From: Lanius collurio
Taxonomy: Eukaryota; Chordata; Aves; Passeriformes; Laniidae
Direction of reading: 5' to 3'
DNA length: 64,000 bases
Assembly (NCBI GenBank): GCA_020086605.1
Contig: JACBWW010000008.1
Span: 26,673,441-26,737,440 of the forward strand
Each line of letters opens with the position of its first letter. The stretch's first letter is position 1. The notes under the pieces were generated by a model. The model did no database searches, was not told the origin of the DNA, and worked only from the letters and a program-made list of their open reading frames with translations. This document shows, piece by piece, positions 57,184 through 64,000 of this stretch. Position numbers and translations under genes: made by a program.

Positions 57184-60100
57184 GTAATGTTTTTCTTGCC
57201 CAAGTGTGTTGCAAAGTCTTTTGTAAGCTTGGTAGTATTTTTAGATTTGTTAGCCTCAAAACACGCAGCACTGAGTCCCAGAAAACACCAGTGTATCTCC
57301 TTGTTACTGCAGTTATCTTCCACTTGGGCTGTGGTGTTGCAGGAAATAAAACAGACCTTGTGGCTATAGCTGCTACCAGGTGGGTCACAAGATGGCAAAT
57401 ATGCTACAGCAATAAGTTATTTAATTACTTTTCAGGGAAGTAGCACCAGGCAGAGACATTGGTTATGGGGTAGGTACCCCATTCTGCAGTGTGTGTGTGC
57501 TCAGGTCTAGGTGATTTACACCATCACCAGCCATGTGATTGCCAGCTCTCAGGGCAGGGGCATTCCTGGCAGCTTGGTGACCTGTGGTCTGAGCAGATGG
57601 CTGGAAGGAGTGATTAGCAGCAGCCAGCACCGTGGGCAGCTGCAAGGTTTGGGTTTCCAGAAATCATCTCTGTGCTGGGGCATTCACACACCTAATATAT
57701 TTATCTTTTGATCACAGATTCTGTCTGCAAAAATATTCAGCCATGCTATGTTAAAGGGAAGGCACTGGATGGGACACAGGCAGTCCAAATTTTCTAGAGC
57801 AGAGTGAATAAAAGTGGCTGTTTACACCCCTTAGTAAAAGGAGTCATTTTTGTCAAACTAGAACGTGACTTCAAAACATAAATTAAAGGCATTTTCTTTT
57901 TGAAATACACCTAATATACCTATATGCCAAAATATAATTGTAACTGCATGTTACATCAGTGCACGGTAGGGACTATACCTGCTCTCAGCTGGTGCAGCTG
58001 TCTCACTTAAATTCAAAATGATATTGGAGCAATGTGTTTGCTGAGATCAAACAGATGGCTAAAGCTGGGGCAAGTTTTGTTGAGGTGTAACACGGCTCTT
58101 GAAAGGAGCAGCTTCTTTTGCAGTTGTAGGAGAAAATAATTTCCTCCCTGCAGACTGCTTTAACTAATTCACTACAATAACAAATTCATTTCAAGTTAAA
58201 AATCAAGTGGAAGCTGAGAAAAAGGAAAAGTTTGGGAGTTTAGTTTATTTAAGTTGCAAAGGCTGACCAACAGAAACAACTGAATTCAAAAAATAATGTT
58301 TTTAAAATTAATCTATTAATCAGAACTTCCTTTGCATAGACTTTCTGTTACCCATCTACTACCTCTGAGGTTATTTCACAGTAAAGTGCTGTGACACACT
58401 GAATAATGAAAATATATAACTATAAATTCAGAGATCTAGATATGTCCAGAAGTACAGATACTGCTGCATATATCATCAAGATTAGCTAAAGGTTGTCAAG
58501 TTTTGCCAAGTAAGAAGGAAATAAATATCTAAAAGAGCTCTAGAACAAGATCAAAACCAGTGTGAGACCCTCATCACCACCCTCCTTTGCATCACAGGTA
58601 GTTCAGTCTTCGTGTGGCTTTTCTGAGGGATTAATGAAAACTGTGTAACTTCTGATGTAGTGCAGTTAGAATCTGGCATTTCCTGACATTTCTTTTAAAC
58701 CAACTTTTCTGCTTGTGGATGTGTTTCCCATGTAGAGTGAAATGACTGTGCATCAGAAGTTGACTTTTGTGCAGATGGTCATTGCATGTGAAAAGCAAAC
58801 ACTAGAGAAGTATAGAGAAATTCTCTCAAAAATCCTTGTTCCCAGTGACTGGAGATATTAGGTTTTGTTCTTCATAAAACCTAAGAGTGGGTGTGATTGG
58901 GCAATTGGCACTGTCTTTGTGTTCAGATGACTTTATTGCAGTTTGTTGTTGCCCTCTGTTCTGAATATTTCTAAATTTTCAGAAGAACAGGCTTATTAAA
59001 TGCCAAGACTGCAATAATTGTACACAAATATTGTAACAAGATGACCTCTCACAAAACAATCCATGAAGGAATTTAAATATGTAAATTATTCCAGGAACGC
59101 TGTTATGCAAGTGACAGTTCCAGTCCCCCAGTCCCAGTGTCAGGATTTAAAAAAAGAAACATGTATTGTGTCCAGGACAGAAAGTTACCTTCTACCAGCA
59201 CCGCCTTCTTTTTGTTATTTCTTTTTTTGTGTCTATAATCTCATGCTTTTTAGCTATTTCCATTTGCAGATGCAAAGCTATAGCAAAGCCCTCCATGCTG
59301 TAGTCTCTGCTGTTCTTCTTGAATCCTGCACCGGTAAAATGCAGGTGCCCAGCTGGGACAGAAGTTGTTCAGTTTTGAGGCTCCTGCAGGGCTTGTACTC
59401 TCTTTTGGGGAAGGTAGCAAGATGTGCTTGCTTACAATGGCCAGATGTGCATTTCTTTCTCTTTGAAAGCAGTAAAGAGGATGGGTGCAGGCACTGAAGG
59501 GAAGGGTGGCAAAACCAGACAGTGGGATGTTAGCTGGTCTCCAGTCTTTCCATGGAGTGTGGTGAATAGGGTTCTGTGTGATTCTGACCTTGTATTGGGA
59601 AATAAATCCCTAAACCAAGGCATATGTATCTACAACTTCTTCCTAAAAAAATTAAATCACTCAGAAAAAAAGCAAGCAAAGTTCATGATTTGTCTCGAGA
59701 TTAGACATATCCTACGTCCTAGGTGGTGCTGAGCTGTGGTAAATGAGGCTTTCCTGGGGTGGAAGAGAGTGCTTAGGTGCTCCTGTGTCTCCTGCCCTGT
59801 GCTGGGACTGACAGGAGTTGCCCTGGACCCAAAAGCTACAGGAGAAAGGACTTATCCTCAGAGAAATGCAGGGCCTTTACTCCTTCCTTCGTGCTCTCCA
59901 AAGAAGCAGAGCAAATCTCTGCAAATAAAGTCGCAGCAGCAGTGCTGGGGTGCTGGGAGGACAAAATGCAAGCTCATTTTATCTGCTTCAGGTGCAAGAA
60001 TTTGCTCTTGCAGCCACGTGGTGCAGCTGGGAAGCACTGTGCAAGGAGCACCATGGGTTTGATACCTGGATTCAGTTTCTCTTAACATCTCTACTCTCAA

Positions 60101-61134
60101 CTTGCTTCTCTTGGTCCAAATGGCACCATTGTCTTCAACCCAAGCAAAATAGCCACATCCTCTCTGATTCAGGTGCCTGTGCACCTCAGGTCACCTTGGA
60201 AATTTAGCATAAGTTTTTGTCTCGGCTCATTTAGCCATAATGGGGTTTGTTGCTGTTGTTCAAAAAATAAAATGACTGTCTAGCTTTTAATTACTTGTAA
60301 GCATTTAAAGGCTCGCTGCTTAGGACTGTGTTCCCTCTAGCCTTTTTAGTTATTTGCATTGAATAGCTGTATCTGCTATTCAATGTAAATCTGCTCCAGA
60401 ACAACATGAACCTTTCCACTGACCTCCTGCAGCTTTGGATCAGGATCTCAGGGCCTGCTAAGGCCAGGATCTGTTTGTCGGAAGGACTTCTCTGCTAATA
60501 AACAACCAGTCAGCTATCCTGCTTTGTAAAAATGTGGTTTCTTTACTGGTGGTCTGAGTTAAATTGTTCCCTTGCTGTGACACAAAACATGTGTAGGCAG
60601 CATAGGCACGGGGTTCCATTTTATTTCTGTGTATTCCTTTTCCATTAAAAGCAGGGCTGGTCTGGCAGCTGTGGCATGCATGGTTTTGTGCTTGACCACA
60701 GTGGGAGAGCTGCACCATCTGCCTCCCATTCGTGCTCTTGACTTTACTGGTGCCTTTCTGACTGTCCAAGGGGAGTGATGTGTAACAAAAACTTTGTGCT
60801 TGAATGCTCCCTTCTTCTGACTCAATATCCCTGCATTTGAGATCTGACATAAGTGTTTTGCTCCAGGATGCCATCTCACACTTAGGATTTATCCCACCCT
60901 TGTAAGATAAGCAAACCTATCATGGGGGTAAGATTGTCCTTTGGCTTGCCTGTTTACTTCTTAGCAGCTATTCTTCACTGCCCAGTTTCTGGCATGCCTT
61001 GAAGAAGGGTCAGTTCTCCTTTGTACTTTACCATCTCCCCAACGATCAGAAAAGAGGACTTCTGGGTGGAAAAAGGAATCCCACAATGGTACCTAATTCT
61101 AATAGTTTCAAAATATGCTTGTTCTCCCCTTTAG
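57184..61134 (+). other. NPR3: NPR3 intron 2
   Basis: 3.95 kb with canonical ends (GTAATG, CTCCCCTTTAG). No gene, RNA or repeat recognised. Open frames up to 144 codons around 59063-60874 overlap on both strands and look like chance. Confidence 0.8.
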
Positions 61135-61301
61135 GAAATGGCTCATGGAGAAGAGGAGACAAGCATGACCTTGAAGCCAAGAAAGCATATGCCTATCTCC
61201 AAACCATCACTCTGCTGAGGACTGTGAAGCCTGAGTTTGAGAAGTTTTCCCTGGAGGTGAAAAGTTCTGTTCAGAAGCAAGGTCTTCATGAGGATGACTA
61301 C
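61135..61301 (+). CDS. NPR3: NPR3 exon 3
   Basis: 167 nt: two bases complete Gly, then [20 protein letters not shown], then [20 protein letters not shown], then [15 protein letters not shown], phase 0 out at GTAAGT. It is the continuation of the ligand-binding ectodomain. The human protein reads GDGSW where this reads GNGSW, which creates a potential extra N-glycosylation sequon. The remaining exons, including the transmembrane segment and short cytoplasmic tail, lie beyond the window. Confidence 0.96.
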
Positions 61302-64000
61302 GTAAGTACTTGATGAAGATGCATCATAGCATCTTTCAGGTCATAGCATCATTCAGATCATAGCATCTTCAAAAACATGCTCCAAATTAAAGCAGAAGTG
61401 GCCGTGAGACCTTATTAGGACAGAATCACCTGTTGCAAAATCATGCACATATAAGTCTTTTTGTTGTTGTTGGGGGGAGGTTGGGGTTTTTTTTTTGTTG
61501 TTTGTTTGGGTTTTTGTGGATAATGCAAATTACAAGAACAGACTTGTTCTAGGTGCTCTACATTTGTGCACCGCCCTCCATGACAGTTGTCCTGTGCTCA
61601 TCTCCTATTTCATCAGCAGAAAGGTTGGGGAAGGGCAGGTCTCTTTCACTCTACCTACCACAAATCGCTTCTGTCTTTTTAACAAGGAAATAAATATAGC
61701 CTTTTTTGTTTTCTCTCAATAATTGATTTTTTTTAAAGAATCCAATCTCAGAAAGTTACACTATCTATATTGCATCTGATGAAGTAATTTCTGATGTGGA
61801 TGAGAAAAGTGGTCTTACTTCCCAACAAGGCATATTTAAGTAGTTGCTGGTTTTTTATTTTAACCTGTCAAAAATATCAACAGTGTCCTTGCAAGTTGCC
61901 TTAAGCCTTGGTGAATGCCACTGTCTTCCAGAGATGGATGTGGGAAAGTATGCCTTTTTTTTAACCTCTCAAAAGGAGGAAAATGCCTTTGAAAATTGCT
62001 TTTGAGGTAGTGCTAAGCTAGTTCATTTGGCATTTTCATAGAAAAATCATCTGTGGAAGCAAGAATGTGCAGCACATACCTGCCGTGATTTCTGCATGCT
62101 GATAACAAGTACTGCCCAGACAGTTAGCCTTCTCTATGGTGCAGTCTCAACATTCCAAATATGTTTATAAAGAAAAGAGGCTGGAAGAGGGCTTGGTCAG
62201 TCCTTAGCTGTAGGAAATGAGAGCCTGAAACTCAAGAAAGCAACCTGAACCCTTAATTTTTCCGGTTCCACTTAGGCTCCCATCTCATCTCTTTGCTCTA
62301 AGCATTGTGTCCATCTTTAGTTCCTCAGCTTGTGCTTGAATGTTGGGTTAAGAATGAATAACGTTTCCTACTGTTTATTGTATAACTTTGGCTATCTTTA
62401 GAAAACTTTTGCTTCTTAGAACGTGAATGTATTTTGTTGAAATATTTTACCTAAAATGTTAAATTTGAATCTCAAGAGTGATTTCTATTTTTCCTGTGAC
62501 ACTTTCAAAATCTAGTCATAGTCTTTTGTTGGCGTGTTTTGCCTTGAGTTAGCTGAGAAGCCTCAACTCATAATTTCAAGGTGCTGCTCTCTGAAGAACC
62601 TGCTAAGTGAGTTCTGAAGAAGTCATGGGGCTTTAATTTGTGCTGTTCCTCCCTTTTCTCTCTTATGTGTCCTTTAGCAGATGTCACTTAGCAAACTATG
62701 TCCTTTGAAAACCTACTGTGTGCCTTTGGTTGTGGTTGGTGAGAAATGTGATTTTTAATATTTAAGATCCACTCATCTGCAGTGTTGTGGCTTCTTTTTT
62801 AGTCTGGGCTCTGTGACTTCTCCCCAATAGGAAAGGCCTGAGACTGAGGATGCTCTCTCTGGGCAGTTTCAGGGTAGGCAAGAGGATGCTTTTCTCTTCT
62901 TTAGGATGAGGACTCACTGCAAACCCTGTGCAGTGTTGATTTGGGCTGCACAGATACAAGCCCTGTTCTGGTCAAGCAGAACTGGATCTAGGGGAGAGCA
63001 AATTCCCCTGTGCCAGCATGGGGGAGATTTTGCAGGCTAATGTGTTTGCTGGGGAGACTCCCTCACAGCTGCACATCCACTGCCAGAAGTCCTCTGTTGT
63101 CATTCCTCATCCTGTGGCTGCTGTGTGTGCTGTCACTGCTCCTGATAGCAGTGGAGGCTGGCTCCCTGCCATCTCATCCTTGACCTTCTTCTGCCTGGCT
63201 CTGAGGGCTGCCTCGTTTCCAGCTGTGATCCAGAGTCCTTTGCCTTGTTCCTGGCATTCCTTCATGCAAAGCTTTGAGACTTTCCTAGGGCCAGGCAGTT
63301 GCATGGGCCCCCTCCTGCTCTTGCCTTTCCTACTCCTCTTCCTGTTCTTCCTTTCCACCTGTTTTCTTCTCACTTCCCAGTCTGTTACTGCTGGGTCACA
63401 GAAAACATCTTGTGATATATGGACACCTACCACAGCTTCCTGCTGTTTGAAACATGCACCCTTGGCTCATGGGCAGCCTCAGGGTGAAGGCCTTTGGGAT
63501 CTGGAGCTCTCTGTAGGGGAGATACAGGTCATGGCTATCCAGGAAGGAGGTTTGGTTTCAAGTGTAGAGTATCTTGGTACTGGATGGATGCTTAACTTAC
63601 ATAGATCTCAGCAGAACCTCCCCTACCTGCTTTTTCACAGCCTTCTAACAATGGGAAAATAAAATGTCTCTAAGAGATTTAGTCTCTGGTTGAACATAGC
63701 AAAAAACCCCTTAGCTATGTTAGCTTCTTTAACAGTTTGTGAACTTTAACTTTATAGTTTTCTTTGCATCATTTATGATGGTTTATATATTTCTCCACTT
63801 TGGACAGTGGGAAAGTGATGCATCATATTCCCTTAACTGATTGTCTTGCTGCCCTGATTTCAGATGAGAAATATTTTGGGGCAGCCTTCAGCATTAAGGA
63901 AAGAAAAAAACCATTCTGAAAATTAGTGGGGAAAAATAAAAAGCCAGACTAAAGACCAGTTCCATGCCCTCTGAAAAATTTGTGTGTAGTGGGCACCCAT
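61302..64000 (+). other. NPR3: NPR3 intron 3 (5' part)
   Basis: Begins GTAAGT and runs off the window. It holds the 17-bp tandem repeat just after the exon and a G/T-rich stretch at 61458-61515. A 214-codon open frame at 63018-63662 is not supported as an exon. Confidence 0.8.
61324..61371. repeat. 17-bp tandem repeat, about 2.8 copies
   Basis: TCATAGCATCTTTCAGG, TCATAGCATCATTCAGA and TCATAGCATCTTCA follow one another directly, starting 23 bp after the NPR3 exon 3 donor. Confidence 0.85.

Noticed and set aside
63018..63662. 214-codon open frame in NPR3 intron 3
   Set aside because: No splice sites fit the NPR3 phase and no recognisable domain. The frame is CT-rich and is overlapped by an antisense frame.

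Overview
This is a vertebrate nuclear window, most likely from a bird. Two genes are readable exon by exon: a complete TARS1 (cytosolic threonyl-tRNA synthetase) and the 5' half of NPR3 (natriuretic peptide clearance receptor). The last two exons of ADAMTS12 are also present. The bird assignment rests on the repeats: many 5'-truncated CR1 LINEs whose 3' ends carry the ATTCTRTGA-type terminus, no Alu/B1/L1-like sequence, and short introns. In birds the human 5p13 gene set lies on chromosome Z, so Z is the likely location; that is inference from recalled synteny.

Layout. 1-2314 (+): the end of ADAMTS12, with a thrombospondin type-1 exon and a terminal PLAC-domain exon, then a probable 3.5 kb 3'UTR ending near 5.83 kb. 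5.8-24.0 kb: gene-poor DNA with CR1 fragments in both orientations and one LTR-like repeat. 24.04-38.80 kb (-): TARS1, 19 coding exons whose phases all join into one 711-codon reading frame. Its CpG-rich promoter has a perfect C/EBP-ATF response element 67 bp upstream of the start codon and a CR1 copy about 290 bp upstream. 38.8-51.0 kb: intergenic, with a second copy of the LTR-like repeat and a candidate two-exon small-protein gene (-, 43.1-44.9 kb) that I do not recognise. 51.0-64.0 kb (+): NPR3 CpG island, exon 1, exon 2 and exon 3; the window ends in intron 3.

ADAMTS12 and TARS1 converge tail to tail, as I recall for human. NPR3 points away from TARS1, head to head about 13 kb apart. In human, as I recall, NPR3 and TARS1 lie on the same strand and are several hundred kb apart, so the NPR3 side has been rearranged relative to mammals.

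The three named genes do not form a pathway: one is an extracellular matrix protease, one a translation enzyme, one a hormone clearance receptor. Most other open reading frames are chance frames, CR1 remnants, or antisense shadows of GC-rich exons. I found no mobile system, CRISPR array, tRNA or rRNA. The best candidate for something undescribed is the small two-exon gene at 43112-44924.
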